Counted from the stretch's first letter, positions 49,927 through 58,171 are shown. The stretch is DNA of 64,000 bases from Rhodopseudomonas rhenobacensis (GCF_014203125.1 NZ_JACHIH010000006.1:62001-126000), one strand, 5' to 3'. The notes: a model not told the origin generated them from the sequence alone. Numbers and translations are program-made.

Positions 49927-49975
49927 GGCCGCTGACAGCTGTCAGCGGCCCTCTTTGCTTGTGCGCCCCATAGGT
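49927..49975 (+). promoter_or_regulatory. candidate late promoter before the sheath gene (PP position), within a 24-bp palindrome
   Basis: 49927-49950 is a perfect palindrome built on GCTGACAGCTGTCAGC. Its core TGACA-GC-TGTCA (49933-49944) is the third copy of the late dyad. The TA of ATAGGT (49970-49975) lies 38 bases from the first base of the dyad, as at 37556. The predicted start, about 49982, gives a 31-base leader with AAGGGG before the sheath ATG. The palindrome followed by CTCTTTGCTT could alternatively be a terminator of the fibre genes; both may be true. Confidence 0.65.
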
Positions 49976-50012
49976 TCATCCCGATCCAATTTCTGGTCAA
50001 GGGGCTTCGCTC

Positions 50013-51470
50013 ATGGCGGCACTCACCAAGAACCACGGCGTCCGCTTTATCGACGCGGGCGAGGACGCTCGTACAGTCCAGGCACCAGACTTTTCCACGA
50101 TCGCCCTGGTGGCGCCGGCCGACGAGGCCAACCCGTCGATCTTCCCGCTCGAAACCAACGTCCACCTCTACGGCGACGAGGCCGACAAGATCGCCACGCT
50201 GGGCGACGCCGGGGAGCTGTCGATGGCGATCGATGACATCCTGAGCGAGGGCATCAACGCCAGCATCCTTGTCCGTCGCGTCGCCAAGGCGACGAGCCGC
50301 AACGAGCAGCTCGGCGCCATCATCGGCGATCCGTCCGACCGCACCGGCCTCTGGGGCCTGCTCGATGCTCGCGCGCAGACCAGCGTGCGGCCGGGCATCA
50401 TCGTGCCGCCCGGCTTCTGCAACGAGTCGCCGATCGGGGCGACGATCGCCACCATGACCAACCGCGGCGCCGATTACACGCATGCCGACGTGACCTTTAC
50501 GGCGGCCGGCGCCGTCGTCGTGCCGAAGGGGCATTGCGTCATCACCGGCGGCAAAGTGGACGTCGTGATCGACGATGCCGGCTTCGGCATCCCCAACACC
50601 TGCACGATGACCATCACGGGCGACGGCGCCGGCGCGGCTGGCACGGTCGAGGTCGGCGCGGTCGCGAATCCCGTTGCGCTGGCGGCGTCTGCCGTCGCCA
50701 AGCGCGTGCTCGGCATTAGCGTGATCGACGGCCCGAACCTCGACCGCGTCGCGGCGGCGCAGTGGGCCGAACGGCTGAAGCGCGACAACGGCCGCTACCT
50801 CTACGCGATCGACCCGGCGTTGCGGCGTTTTGCGGTGCTCGACGGCGCCGATGACACCATCCTGACCCGGCCGGCCTCGACCACGGTGGCGGCGCTGTTC
50901 GCCAAACGTGACCGCGAGCGCGGCGGCCCGTACTGGTCGCCGGAAAACCAGACCTCGTCGGCGATCGTCGGCACCGCGCGCCCGGTCTCCTACTACGACG
51001 GCGAGATCGATCACGAGGCCAACTTCCTGATCAATGCCGGCGTCAACACCTTCATCGAAGGCAAGGAGCTGTTCGGCTCCGAGACGCTGTCCAACGACAG
51101 CAACTGGCGCTTCATCAACAAGGTGCGGACCGAGAACGCGATCCGCGCCTCGCTGCCTGGGGCGTTGCGAAAGTGGCGTGGCGAGCTCTTCACCGCGCAC
51201 AACGCCCTGATGGTGGTCAAGACGGTCGAATACTTCCTCGACGAATTGGTATCGCTCGGCGTGGTGCTCGGTTACACGCGCTATTTCGACCGCGCGCTGA
51301 ACCCGAACGCCAACATGCGCCAGGGCATTCTGCGGATCGAACTGCCGCACGAGAACACGCCGATCATCTCCGACATGGTGTTCGGCATGCGGCCCTACGC
51401 CCCCGCCTTCGACATCCTCGCCTCGGACATCCAGCGTGCGCTGGGTGGCTATGAAGCCATCGCGGCCTAA
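50013..51470 (+). CDS. tail sheath protein
   Basis: A 485-residue contractile-tail sheath protein of the Mu/P2 FI type. Visible features are LVAPADEANPSIFPLETNVH, NERLGA-like TSRNEQLGAIIGDPSDRTGL, and the C-terminal sheath domain FLINAGVNTFIEGKELFGSE, ALMVVKTVEYFLDELVSLGV. It confirms myovirus morphology. AAGGGG lies eight bases before the ATG. Confidence 0.92.
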   Translation: MAALTKNHGVRFIDAGEDARTVQAPDFSTIALVAPADEANPSIFPLETNVHLYGDEADKIATLGDAGELSMAIDDILSEGINASILVRRVAKATSRNEQLGAIIGDPSDRTGLWGLLDARAQTSVRPGIIVPPGFCNESPIGATIATMTNRGADYTHADVTFTAAGAVVVPKGHCVITGGKVDVVIDDAGFGIPNTCTMTITGDGAGAAGTVEVGAVANPVALAASAVAKRVLGISVIDGPNLDRVAAAQWAERLKRDNGRYLYAIDPALRRFAVLDGADDTILTRPASTTVAALFAKRDRERGGPYWSPENQTSSAIVGTARPVSYYDGEIDHEANFLINAGVNTFIEGKELFGSETLSNDSNWRFINKVRTENAIRASLPGALRKWRGELFTAHNALMVVKTVEYFLDELVSLGVVLGYTRYFDRALNPNANMRQGILRIELPHENTPIISDMVFGMRPYAPAFDILASDIQRALGGYEAIAA

Positions 51471-51482
51471 GGGAGACCCACC

Positions 51483-52004
51483 ATGGAATTCGTCCGTAAA
51501 GCCGGCAACCTGTACTGCGAGGGCGTCAACACCTGGCTCTCGCTCGCCAGCTACAAGCTGCCATCGCCCAAGGCCATCACCGAGGAGCATCTACCCGGCG
51601 GCGGCATCATGAAGCTGGACGTGCCGATCGGCGCGATCGAAGCGCCGAAGCTGCAGTTCAACCTGAAGGGCGCGCCGCCGGCGGTGCTCGGCCAATTCGG
51701 CCTCTCGCTCGGCGAGAGCAAGCTCTACACGATCTACGAGCTGATGGTCGATGAACTGGACGGCACCAAGCGGGAGCGGATCGTCACGGTTCGCGGCCTG
51801 TTTCAGGAGGCCGATGCGGACGAGATGAAGGGCCGCGGCCTCAACGGCTATGCTTACCACGTCGGCTCGATCACTGATTTCGAAGACGTGATCGAAGGCT
51901 ACGGCATCATCGCGGCCTTCCGGTTCAAGACCAACACGCGGCTCGGATATCTCGGTAGCGCCAGCTCCGACGCCGAGAACCGAATTCTGCGGATTGCGGG
52001 TTGA
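51483..52004 (+). CDS. tail tube protein (FII-type)
   Basis: A 173-residue phage tail tube protein: AGNLYCEGVNTWLSLASYKL, PSPKAITEEHLPGGGIMKLD, then IYELMVDELDGTKRERIVTV and FRFKTNTRLGYLGSASSDAE. It forms the inner tube enclosed by the sheath. It follows the sheath gene by 12 bp with a good ribosome-binding site (AAGGGAG). Confidence 0.9.
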   Translation: MEFVRKAGNLYCEGVNTWLSLASYKLPSPKAITEEHLPGGGIMKLDVPIGAIEAPKLQFNLKGAPPAVLGQFGLSLGESKLYTIYELMVDELDGTKRERIVTVRGLFQEADADEMKGRGLNGYAYHVGSITDFEDVIEGYGIIAAFRFKTNTRLGYLGSASSDAENRILRIAG

Positions 52005-52145
52005 TCAATCCCGAGCGAAAGAACCAGAGGCAAGCGGCCATAATCGGCGGGACAGACCCTTGCGGACCCGCCACCGCGGTTCGAGTAGGCGACGGCCCGG
52101 CGCGGACCCGGGCCACCATTTCGAGGGGCCTTAAAGGAGCTTTCA
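52005..52145. other. intergenic hairpin region
   Basis: Contains the inverted pair GGCCCGG / CCGGGCC around CGCGGAC (about 52095-52116) and another GC-rich dyad. No gene is visible. The hairpin could lower transcription from the very abundant sheath and tube genes into the chaperone and tape-measure genes. Confidence 0.55.
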
Positions 52146-52607
52146 ATGGCCATTGATCTACCGCCGCCGGTCGAGGTCGAGCCGGCGCTGAAGCCAGTTG
52201 TTCCGCCGCCCGGCTCGCCCGACGCCAAGCGCAAGGCCGGCGCGAAGACGGACGATTTGGCGGTCGCACAGCCCGCTGCCGAGGCCCCGGCCGAGGCGCC
52301 GCCGATGGTGGCTGTTCTCGACTTTGCCGGCGGGCGATCGAAGCGCGTCCCGCTGTCGTGTCCGTTCATGGACGGCTCGCTCTGCCGAGACGCCGTCGTG
52401 ATCAACCGCCTGACGATGGTGCAGGTCGACAAGCTGGTAAGCGAAAATCGCCACAACGATCTCTACGAAATCTACGCCGAGATGACCGGCGTTCCGGCGC
52501 CGGTGCTGCGCGGCATGGATGCGGACGATGGCGAGGCCATGATGGAGGCCGGTGCCGATTTTTTGCCCCGGTCACTCCGGAAGGCGTTCGGCTTTACGTC
52601 GGGCTGA
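52146..52607 (+). CDS. tail assembly chaperone, short form (E-type)
   Basis: A 153-residue protein. The first about 55 residues are a Pro/Ala/Lys linker. The rest is the phage tail assembly chaperone domain (VPLSCPFMDGSLCRDAVVIN, RLTMVQVDKLVSENRHNDLY, EIYAEMTGVPAPVL). It is the in-frame product of a gene with a -1 frameshift site near its 3' end. AAAGGAG precedes the ATG. It folds against the tape measure during tail assembly. Confidence 0.85.
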   Translation: MAIDLPPPVEVEPALKPVVPPPGSPDAKRKAGAKTDDLAVAQPAAEAPAEAPPMVAVLDFAGGRSKRVPLSCPFMDGSLCRDAVVINRLTMVQVDKLVSENRHNDLYEIYAEMTGVPAPVLRGMDADDGEAMMEAGADFLPRSLRKAFGFTSG

Positions 52608-52759
52608 AACGTTGGCGCAGCTACGCGGCGCGCGTCGCGGCGGTGCTCTCCACGCCGGTGCCCGCCGTGATGGCGATGACGTGGCCCGATGTGCTGCTGT
52701 GGTGGAATGAGGCGGCTGATATCGACCGCGAGACCTGGGGCCAGCTGAGGGGATCATGA
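52146..52759 (+). CDS. tail assembly chaperone, frameshifted long form (E-E' type)
   Basis: A -1 frameshift at T-TTT-TTG (52559-52565) joins E to the overlapping downstream frame. The fused protein has about 204 residues: 140 from E, then APVTPEGVRLYVGLKRWRSY through MTWPDVLLWWNEAADI to WGQLRGS. The downstream frame has no start of its own at the right place and ends four bases into the tape-measure start (ATGA). The same slippery heptamer serves the P2 E/E' pair. The order, chaperone with shift then tape measure, is conserved in tailed phages. Confidence 0.85.
52559..52565 (+). promoter_or_regulatory. -1 programmed frameshift slippery heptamer
   Basis: T TTT TTG, in zero frame X-XXY-YYZ, with the tRNAs on TTT and TTG able to re-pair on TTT. 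It lies 42 bases before the E stop. It is identical in pattern to the known P2 E slippery sequence. Downstream GC-rich sequence could stimulate shifting. Confidence 0.85.
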
Positions 52760-55065
52760 GTAATCTCGACGTCTCGCTGCGGCTGCGCCTGGTCAATCAG
52801 CTCGCAGGCCCCGCCAAGGATGCCAAGCGCGAGCTGGAAGGCGTCGGCGCTGCTGCCAAGAAGCTCGACGGCGCCAAGGCTGGCAAGCTCGCCGCCGATC
52901 TCGCCAAGACCAAGAACGAGGCGAAGGGCGCGGACGCGGCTCTTAGCCAGGCGTCGACCAGCGCCCGGAAGCTCGGCGCGGCCAAGGCCGACAAGCTGGC
53001 ACGCGATCTGGCGAAGACCCGCACCGAGGCGCTCGCCGGCATGAAGGCGCTGGCGCAGTTCAACACTCAGCTCCAAAAGCTCGATGGAGGCCATGTCGAC
53101 CGCTTGGTCCAGGGCCTGCGCAACGCCACGGCTCAATCCGAGCGGCTCGCGCGTGGCTTGCGTCGGGTGCGAGATGAGAGCCGGGGTGCGGGGCAAGGAG
53201 GCTCGGGCGGCGGTGCGTTGCCGCCGACAACAGAGCGGCGCGGACAGGGCGGTGGCGCGCTGCCAGCCGTTATCGGCATGGGCGCGCGTGCGGCTGGCGT
53301 CGTCGGCGGTGTGTATGCTGGTGTCCGCGTTGCGGGCGCGGTCAAGCAGAGCTTTCAGGACTTCGCCGAGTTGGACCGACGCATGACGCGGCTCGGTATC
53401 ACGGCTGAGGCGACCAAGGCCCAGGTCGATGCGGCGACGGGCAACGTTCGGGCAATCGCCAGGCAGTATGCCGTGCCCGTCGAGGAGGTGCTGAAGGGCC
53501 TGGAAGCCTTGGTCGCCCAGGGCAAGGAACTGCCCGAGGCGCTGGCGATGATGGATGCGGTCGTCAAGTCGGCGCAAGCATCCGGCGCGTCGGCTGAGGA
53601 CATGTCCAACTCCGCCGGCGCGATGATGACCAACTTGAAGCTCAAGGTCGAGGAGTTGCCGGAGGCATTCGACAGGCTGGCCTATGCGGGCAAGAAGGGC
53701 CAGTTCGAACTCAAGGACATGGCGCGATATTTTCCGGAGTTGGCCGCGGCATGGGCCAACGTCGGGCAGAAGGGGGCCGGCAAGTTGGCCGATCTGGCGG
53801 CCGCGACGCAGATCATCCGCAAGGAGGCCGGGACCTCCGAGAAGACGTTCAACGGCATCCGTGATCTGCTCGCCAAAATCAACACCACCGACGTGCAGAA
53901 CAACTTCAAGAAGATGGGGGTCGACCTCGAGGCCGGGCTGAAGAAGGGCGCCAAGGAAGGCAAGCCGTTGCTCGACGTGATTATCGAGCTGACTGAGAAG
54001 GCCCTCAAGGGCGACATGGCGAAGCTGCCGAAGCTGTTCGGAGAGATCGACTCCCGGACAGCGATCAGTGCGCTGATCAACCTGAAGGCCGAATTTCGGT
54101 CTCTGCGTGCGGAAATCCAGACCAAGGCTCTCGGGACGATCAACACAGACGTCGTCCGCCTCACCGGCGATGCGCAGGCCTCGATCGACAAGCTGGCGGA
54201 TTCGTGGTCGGCGGCCGGGATCGCGGTCGGGAAATTCGTGGCCGAAGCGACGCCGGCTGTTGGCCTTCTGGAAAGACTTTCGCGCGGCATCGATAGCGCA
54301 CGCGAGTATTTGTCCGGCGACAAAAAGGATGATTCCAAAAAGGACGCGCCCCGAGTCGACGAACCCGCCGGGCCAAAATCCCAGTTTTCCGGCCGCATGC
54401 AGAGCTACGAGCACGCACGCGCCACCCGCGCGGCCCTCAATGCCAGGCGCCCCAAGCTGTCGGACTTCTCGGGCCGTTTCCAGTCGCAGAACTACGCGAA
54501 GGCGCTCGCTCAATGGGAGCGAGAGCAGCGTTCCAACAAACCATTGCGGGGGCCCGCGACTCCGATCCCTGAGGTCGGCAACTATTCTCCGGTGCCGAGC
54601 TTCAAGCCGCCCGCGATCGGCCGGCGCCAGGCCGCGCCGGCCGATCCGCGTAACTACTCGCCGGTGCCGCCGGTTGCAGCCAGCGTGGCCGAAACGACGA
54701 TGCAGCGGATCAGCCGGGCGGTTGCCAGCGAGAGCGCCAAGGCGGTCGCCGAGTCCCAATCGGCGGCCGAGCGAATCCGTGCGATGTGGAATTTTCAGGT
54801 TTCGCCACAGATCTCGCCGCGCTTCTCCGGGCCGGCCGCAAGCGGCGCGCCCGCCGGCGGCGCTTCCTCCGCGCCGCGGGGCCCGGCATCAGCGCCGGCC
54901 CCAGAGTCGCCTCGAAAGCAAGCTGGCCTCGCTGGAGGGCGAACGGTGCACGTCACGGTCCACGTCAACGGCGCCGGCCGCGACGGCAGCCGCATTGGCC
55001 AGGACATCGCCCGCCAGCTCGCGCAGCTCGGCGACAGCTCCTCCGCTCTGTTCGACACGGTGTAG
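52756..55065 (+). CDS. tail tape measure protein
   Basis: A 769-residue tape measure. The N-terminal third is coiled coil (LAKTKNEAKGADAALSQAST and similar). A TP901-type core follows: FAELDRRMTRLGITAEATKA, EEVLKGLEALVAQGKELPEA, GAMMTNLKLKVEELPEAFDR, FPELAAAWANVGQKGAGKLA. A Pro-rich region is at about 540-660. The last 60 residues are a domain with VHVTVHVNGAGRDGSR. It sets tail length and is ejected with DNA. Confidence 0.92.
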   Translation: MSNLDVSLRLRLVNQLAGPAKDAKRELEGVGAAAKKLDGAKAGKLAADLAKTKNEAKGADAALSQASTSARKLGAAKADKLARDLAKTRTEALAGMKALAQFNTQLQKLDGGHVDRLVQGLRNATAQSERLARGLRRVRDESRGAGQGGSGGGALPPTTERRGQGGGALPAVIGMGARAAGVVGGVYAGVRVAGAVKQSFQDFAELDRRMTRLGITAEATKAQVDAATGNVRAIARQYAVPVEEVLKGLEALVAQGKELPEALAMMDAVVKSAQASGASAEDMSNSAGAMMTNLKLKVEELPEAFDRLAYAGKKGQFELKDMARYFPELAAAWANVGQKGAGKLADLAAATQIIRKEAGTSEKTFNGIRDLLAKINTTDVQNNFKKMGVDLEAGLKKGAKEGKPLLDVIIELTEKALKGDMAKLPKLFGEIDSRTAISALINLKAEFRSLRAEIQTKALGTINTDVVRLTGDAQASIDKLADSWSAAGIAVGKFVAEATPAVGLLERLSRGIDSAREYLSGDKKDDSKKDAPRVDEPAGPKSQFSGRMQSYEHARATRAALNARRPKLSDFSGRFQSQNYAKALAQWEREQRSNKPLRGPATPIPEVGNYSPVPSFKPPAIGRRQAAPADPRNYSPVPPVAASVAETTMQRISRAVASESAKAVAESQSAAERIRAMWNFQVSPQISPRFSGPAASGAPAGGASSAPRGPASAPAPESPRKQAGLAGGRTVHVTVHVNGAGRDGSRIGQDIARQLAQLGDSSSALFDTV

Positions 55066-55067
55066 CC

Positions 55068-55445
55068 ATGGCGCTGATGGCGATCGGACCGCATGTGTTT
55101 CAGGTGGTCGGGCTCAACTCTCAGGAGATCGACACCAGCTCCGAAGCCGTCGTGGCGGACGTTCCGCGGTTCGGGCTGATGGATGGCGCCCAGATGCACG
55201 GCATGAAGCGGCCGGAGATGTCGGTTCGCGGCGTGCTTTTTCCCGATCAGCTCGGTGGTCTGCCGGACTACGAGGGCTTGCGAGCGGCGCAGTTCGCGCT
55301 CCGGCCGCTTCCGCTGATCCGCATGGGCCGCGGCTTCACCGCCGTCGTGCTGGGAGCCGTGACGATCGAGCGGCTGTCGGACGTCGAATACTACGGCGGC
55401 AAGAAGCTGGCCTTTACGGCCGATTTGAAGGGCTATTACGGATGA
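55068..55445 (+). CDS. tail protein U
   Basis: A 125-residue P2 gpU-family protein: ALMAIGPHVFQVVGLNSQEI, VPRFGLMDGAQMHGMKRPEM and RMGRGFTAVVLGAVTIERLS. It acts in tail completion. It starts two bases after the tape-measure stop and overlaps X. Confidence 0.9.
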   Translation: MALMAIGPHVFQVVGLNSQEIDTSSEAVVADVPRFGLMDGAQMHGMKRPEMSVRGVLFPDQLGGLPDYEGLRAAQFALRPLPLIRMGRGFTAVVLGAVTIERLSDVEYYGGKKLAFTADLKGYYG

Positions 55446-55678
55446 GCAGCTTCGACCGGCTTTACATCGTGCGGCGGGACGGCGAGCGGCTCGACAAGAT
55501 CGCGAAAGCCGAACTCGGCACCGAGCGCGACGGCACCGTGGAGAGCATCCTGAAGCTCAATCCCGGCCTCGCGGCGGTCGGCTGGCGGCTGCCGCTGGGC
55601 ACCAAAATCAAGCTGCCGCCGCGTCCGAGCGGCGGCCCGCCGAGACCGACCGTCAAGCGCGTCTGGGGCGACACATGA
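55442..55678 (+). CDS. tail protein X (LysM-like)
   Basis: A 78-residue P2 gpX-type protein. The LysM-like core is YIVRRDGERLDKIAKAELGT and SILKLNPGLAAVGWRLPLGT, and it ends with a Pro-rich tail. It is coupled to U and D by ATGA overlaps. Confidence 0.9.
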   Translation: MSSFDRLYIVRRDGERLDKIAKAELGTERDGTVESILKLNPGLAAVGWRLPLGTKIKLPPRPSGGPPRPTVKRVWGDT

Positions 55679-56679
55679 CGCCGGTATTGAAGGTGATGAA
55701 GGGCGACGTCGACCTGATGATCGGCATGGCGAAGGTCTTCCTCAGCGCCACCCACACCGACAACGCCGGCGACGACGACGACGAGTTCGAGCTGGAGCTG
55801 GACGACAACTACGGCCAGATCCCGCTGCCGCAGGAAGATGATCTGCTGATCGTGTTCGCCGGCTACAAGGAAACGATCGCGCCGATGATCGGCGCCTTCA
55901 AAGTCAACGGCTGGGAGTCGGGCTGCGAGAACGGCCCCGAGACGATGAAGATGACCGCCCGGGCCGCCACCATGTCGGGCGAGTTCAAGGCCGGCGGAAT
56001 GAAGCACTGGCACGATTCCACGCTGGGCCAGGTGCTGGAAGACACCGCCAAGGCGGCGAAGCTCTCGCTGGCGATCGACCCCGAGCTGGCCAAGGTCAAG
56101 CTGCCCTTCGTGCTGCGCTGGGAAGCCAGCCCGATCGACTTCGCGCACCGCGTCGCGGCCGAGGCCGGCGGCATGGTGAAGCCCGGCGGCCAGAAGCTGG
56201 CCGTAACCAAGCGCGGCTCCGGCAAGGGAGCGGACGGCGGTGAACTGCCGCCGATCGTCATCAAGCGCATCGGCAATTCGGGCTGGCGCATCAAGGGCGA
56301 GCCGCGGCCACGCTACGGCAAGGTCGAGGCATCGTGGCACGATCCGAAGAGCGGCAAGCGCAAGTCGATCCGCTATTCGACCGGCGCCAAGGGGCCGACC
56401 CACACGCTGCTGCATCCACGGGCGAGCGAGGACGAAGCCAAGCGCGCCGCCGAGGCGCACGGCCGCAAGCTCAACATGCTCACCGGCGGCGGCCACTTCA
56501 CGCATGCCTATAACCCAGCCTGGTCGGCCGGGGCCAAGGTGATCGCCAGCGGGTTTCGGGACGGGATCGACGGCACGTGGCTGTCGGAATCGATCTCGAC
56601 CACCTGGGCCAAGGGCTCGCCGGTGCTGTCGACGATCACCGTAAAGGCGCCCGCAGAGGGCAAGGGAGGCGGGGCATGA
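55675..56679 (+). CDS. late control/baseplate hub protein D
   Basis: A 334-residue P2/Mu gpD-family hub protein. Visible features are QIPLPQEDDLLIVFAGYKET, GTVMSG-like ARAATMSGEFKAGGMKHW, SPIDFAHRVAAEAGGMVKPG and NMLTGGGHFTHAYNPAWSAG. It forms the hub between tube and spike. It overlaps X and the RlpA-like gene. Confidence 0.9.
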   Translation: MTPVLKVMKGDVDLMIGMAKVFLSATHTDNAGDDDDEFELELDDNYGQIPLPQEDDLLIVFAGYKETIAPMIGAFKVNGWESGCENGPETMKMTARAATMSGEFKAGGMKHWHDSTLGQVLEDTAKAAKLSLAIDPELAKVKLPFVLRWEASPIDFAHRVAAEAGGMVKPGGQKLAVTKRGSGKGADGGELPPIVIKRIGNSGWRIKGEPRPRYGKVEASWHDPKSGKRKSIRYSTGAKGPTHTLLHPRASEDEAKRAAEAHGRKLNMLTGGGHFTHAYNPAWSAGAKVIASGFRDGIDGTWLSESISTTWAKGSPVLSTITVKAPAEGKGGGA

Positions 56680-57089
56680 GCGAAGCTTGGAGGAGCCGCT
56701 TGTTCGCGGTCTGGATGGTCTTCCTTATCTGCGCTTATACGACCCTCTGCGGCGCGGTAATGTTCGTCTCCTGGGGCCTGGTCAAAGCGAAAACCGCCCA
56801 AGCCTGCGATCGGCAATGCGCAGGTCTCGCGTCCTTCTACGGCAGCGAATCCGGGCCGCGCACGAGCTCCGGCCAGCGTTTCAGGCCGAGCGCGATGACG
56901 GCGGCCCACCGCTGCCTGCCGTTCGGGACCAAGCTTCGCGTGACCTACGCCGAACGGGAGGTCACGGTCACGATCAACGACCGCGGTCCGTTCATCCGTG
57001 GCCGGGTGCTTGACCTGTCGGAGGGAGCCGCCCGCGTGATCGGCCTGATCGACCGCGGCGTCGGGCGGGTCGGATGCGAGGTGCTATGA
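56676..57089 (+). CDS. RlpA-like (double-psi beta-barrel) protein with membrane anchor
   Basis: A 137-residue protein with an N-terminal membrane helix (LFAVWMVFLICAYTTLCGAV) and an RlpA domain: GLASFYGSESGPRTSSGQRF, RPSAMTAAHRCLPFGTKLRV, VTINDRGPFIRGRVLDLSEG and AARVIGL. RlpA proteins are lytic transglycosylases acting on glycan strands. Attached to the end of the tail operon (ATGA overlap with D), it may be a virion-associated muralytic enzyme or a late lysis factor. Confidence 0.85.
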   Translation: MSEAWRSRLFAVWMVFLICAYTTLCGAVMFVSWGLVKAKTAQACDRQCAGLASFYGSESGPRTSSGQRFRPSAMTAAHRCLPFGTKLRVTYAEREVTVTINDRGPFIRGRVLDLSEGAARVIGLIDRGVGRVGCEVL

Positions 57090-57245
57090 GGGCCGCAGGA
57101 GCGGCCTGGGTGACGGGGTCCGGGAATTACCCGGTCGCGGGTGAAGTTTGGCAACGAGCCCGCGAAGCGACGCAGAAGAATTGCCGCCACCCCGCCGAGG
57201 CTCTGACGAGCGGCGGCGAAGTGGCCCGATTCGAGTTAACAAATC

Positions 57246-57491
57246 ATGGAATCCATCCGCTGCGCTCGATGCCGAGCGCTGCTGTTTCGGGCGGTAGCCG
57301 ACGCGATCGTCGGCACCGTCGAAATCAAATGCCGCCGCTGCGGTGGCATCAATATCTTGAGGCCAACAGAGCCCTCCACCGAGCGCCACGAGCGTCCGAC
57401 CTCGGGAGAGGCCCTATGTTCGTCAAGCGACGCCGGATCGGTCCGGCAACCGTATATCTCGGAGACGCCCTCGAAATCCTTCCGACGCTAG
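57246..57491 (+). CDS. com: Com-like zinc-finger translational regulator
   Basis: An 81-residue protein that closely resembles Mu Com. It begins MESIRCARCRALLFRA, then IEIKCRRCGGINILRP and TEPSTERHE. Four cysteines form the zinc finger (C6, C9, C29, C32). In Mu, Com binds the com-mom mRNA and opens the mom start for translation. Here the last 76 bases overlap the start of a methyltransferase gene in another frame, so the same coupling is likely with a different modification enzyme. Confidence 0.88.
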   Translation: MESIRCARCRALLFRAVADAIVGTVEIKCRRCGGINILRPTEPSTERHERPTSGEALCSSSDAGSVRQPYISETPSKSFRR

Positions 57492-58159
57492 ACCCGGTCG
57501 GCGACGTGTTGACCGACCCGCCTTATTCAAGCGGCGGCAACGTCCGCGATCGGGCACAGGCGACAACCGCAAAATACCTCAGCACGGGTCACCCGCAGTA
57601 TCCCGAGTTTCAGGGCGACACCCGCGACCAGCGCTCCTACCTCGCCTGGTCGACGCTCTGGATGGGACGCGCCCGGGCGCTGACGCGGCCAGGCGCGATG
57701 CTGGTGAGCTTCTCGGATTGGCGGCAGCTTCCGGTCACCAGCGATGCGCTCCAGTGTGCCGGCTGGGTCTGGCGGGGGATTGTGCCCTGGGACAAAACGG
57801 AGGGCTCACGGCCGCAGAAGGGGCGCTACAGGGTGCAGGCGGAATACGCCCTGTGGGGGACCAACGGCGCCAGGCCGCAGGCCGGCCCCGTCGCGCCCGG
57901 CGTGTTTCGGATGTCGGTGCCGAGGGTGAAACACCACGTCGCGGGCAAGCCGGTCGACCTGATGACCGGCCTGATGACGGTGATGGAGGGGCCGATCCTC
58001 GACCCGTTCATGGGATCGGGCACGGTCGGGGTGGCCTGCGTTCAGAAGGGGCTGGCCTATGTCGGGATCGAGGTCGACCCAACCTATTTCGAGATCGCGT
58101 GCGGGCGGCTTGAAGAGGCGGTGAAGGCCGCTTCACGATCCAAAACCGTTGCCATCTGA
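57416..58159 (+). CDS. site-specific DNA methyltransferase (mom position)
   Basis: A 247-residue N6-adenine or N4-cytosine methyltransferase with motif IV TDPPYSSGG at about residue 33 and the AdoMet motif DPFMGSGTVGVA at about residue 196. The order, catalytic motif before the AdoMet motif, is that of beta-class enzymes. The overlap with com and the terminal position are those of Mu mom, but the protein is unrelated to Mom. It is probably a late anti-restriction modification enzyme. Its 3' end and stop lie within transposase site R2. Target sequence unknown. Confidence 0.9.
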   Translation: MFVKRRRIGPATVYLGDALEILPTLDPVGDVLTDPPYSSGGNVRDRAQATTAKYLSTGHPQYPEFQGDTRDQRSYLAWSTLWMGRARALTRPGAMLVSFSDWRQLPVTSDALQCAGWVWRGIVPWDKTEGSRPQKGRYRVQAEYALWGTNGARPQAGPVAPGVFRMSVPRVKHHVAGKPVDLMTGLMTVMEGPILDPFMGSGTVGVACVQKGLAYVGIEVDPTYFEIACGRLEEAVKAASRSKTVAI

Positions 58160-58170
58160 TCTTGCGCGCC
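58150..58170 (-). repeat. internal right transposase site R2
   Basis: On the minus strand: core CGCGCAAGATCAGATGGCA. It is 22 bp from R1, the same spacing as R1-R2 in Mu. It overlaps the last ten bases of the methyltransferase gene. Confidence 0.88.
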
Positions 58171-58171
58171 A

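Noticed and set aside
49299-51590. A 763-residue leftward frame across the sheath gene.
   Set aside because: It is antisense to the sheath and fibre-assembly genes, has no domain and shows typical shadow composition.
57089-57245. A fourth late-activator dyad before com, as expected for a Pmom equivalent.
   Set aside because: Only a half-like TGACG is present near 57204. No TGACA-N2-TGTCA was found in this stretch, so com may be read through from the tail operon or use a different site.
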